From positions 1 through 8,165 of the forward strand of contig JAEZFJ010000255.1 of assembly GCA_023437755.1 (NCBI GenBank): a stretch of DNA of 8,165 nt. Reading direction: 5' to 3'. The notes below the pieces were generated by a model. It was given only the letters and a program-made list of their open reading frames with translations, was not told the DNA's origin and searched no databases. The number at the start of each line of letters is the position of its first letter. Position 1 is the stretch's first letter. The position numbers and the translations under genes are program-made. The stretch comes from Pseudomonadota bacterium. GTDB lineage: Bacteria > Pseudomonadota > Alphaproteobacteria > Rhizobiales > Devosiaceae. Shown in pieces: positions 8,021 through 8,165 of the stretch.

Positions 8021-8094
8021 TACAGTGACCGCTCCGCCAGGTCGCTCAAGCCCGGCCGTGCAATATCGGTCTGCCGCTAACTCGGAGAACCCAG

Positions 8095-8165
8095 ATGCGT
8101 CTTTCTACCCTTCTCGCGAGCGCCACCGCGTTTGCCCTGATGGCGACTGCCGTCAACGCCCAGGT
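8095..8165 (+). CDS. Exported protein of unknown function, N-terminal fragment
   Basis: Only 23 complete codons are inside the window. The ATG at 8095 has GGAG (8084-8087) 7 bases upstream. The peptide MRLSTLLASATAFALMATAV ends in NAQ and is a textbook Sec signal peptide: one basic residue, a hydrophobic core, and a probable cleavage after VNA. The mature protein is not visible, so its function cannot be called. Another periplasmic binding protein is possible but unsupported. The 283-bp gap makes it likely to be a separate transcription unit. Confidence 0.7.
   Translation, partial: MRLSTLLASATAFALMATAVNAQ

Larger units (their letters stand above)
7812..8094. other. Intergenic region after the rha operon; no gene, several hairpins
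   Basis: These 283 bases carry no open frame with recognisable protein features or a plausible ribosome binding site apart from the one for the gene at 8095. They contain at least four short inverted repeats (near 7825-7839, 7883-7914, 7920-7938 and 7995-8020) and a direct repeat TGACGCG-TTC-TGACGCG at 7891-7907. The region must hold the end of the rha transcript and probably the promoter of the next gene, but no clear -35/-10 pair stands out. Confidence 0.6.

Overview
The window holds most of an L-rhamnose uptake and catabolism locus of the type known from Rhizobium leguminosarum (rhaRSTPQU read one way, rhaD read the other). The GC-rich composition (about 60-65% by eye), the gene order, the DeoR-type regulator and the fused aldolase/dehydrogenase all point to an alphaproteobacterium of the Hyphomicrobiales (Rhizobium or Devosia-like). 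The genus is a guess; no marker gene is present.

Layout. Positions 1-1876 (minus strand) hold the first 625 codons of rhaD, a bifunctional rhamnulose-1-phosphate aldolase / short-chain dehydrogenase that runs off the left edge. Positions 1877-2047 are a divergent control region with two mirror-image GATTGACA elements and a second inverted repeat; they are candidate RhaR operators overlapping -35-like hexamers. From 2048 a plus-strand operon follows: rhaR (DeoR-family regulator, TTG start), rhaS (exported sugar-binding protein), rhaT (double-domain sugar ABC ATPase), rhaP and rhaQ (two permeases) and rhaU (L-rhamnose mutarotase). The last three junctions (T/P, P/Q, Q/U) are four-base ATGA overlaps, so these genes are probably translationally coupled. 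Between rhaS and rhaT are two consecutive hairpins, the second of which can mask the rhaT Shine-Dalgarno sequence. After rhaU come about 280 bp without a gene but with several hairpins, then the first 23 codons of an unidentified exported protein.

How it works together. RhaS captures rhamnose in the periplasm. RhaP/RhaQ, powered by RhaT, bring it into the cytoplasm. RhaU interconverts the anomers. An isomerase and a kinase (neither in the window) would make rhamnulose-1-phosphate. RhaD splits this to DHAP and L-lactaldehyde and probably oxidises the aldehyde to lactate. RhaR probably represses both arms until an inducer appears. The kinase gene rhaK, which in R. leguminosarum follows rhaU, is absent from that position here.

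I found no mobile element, CRISPR array, tRNA or rRNA, and no sign of an undescribed system. The most interesting points are the regulatory structures in the two main intergenic regions and the missing rhaK.
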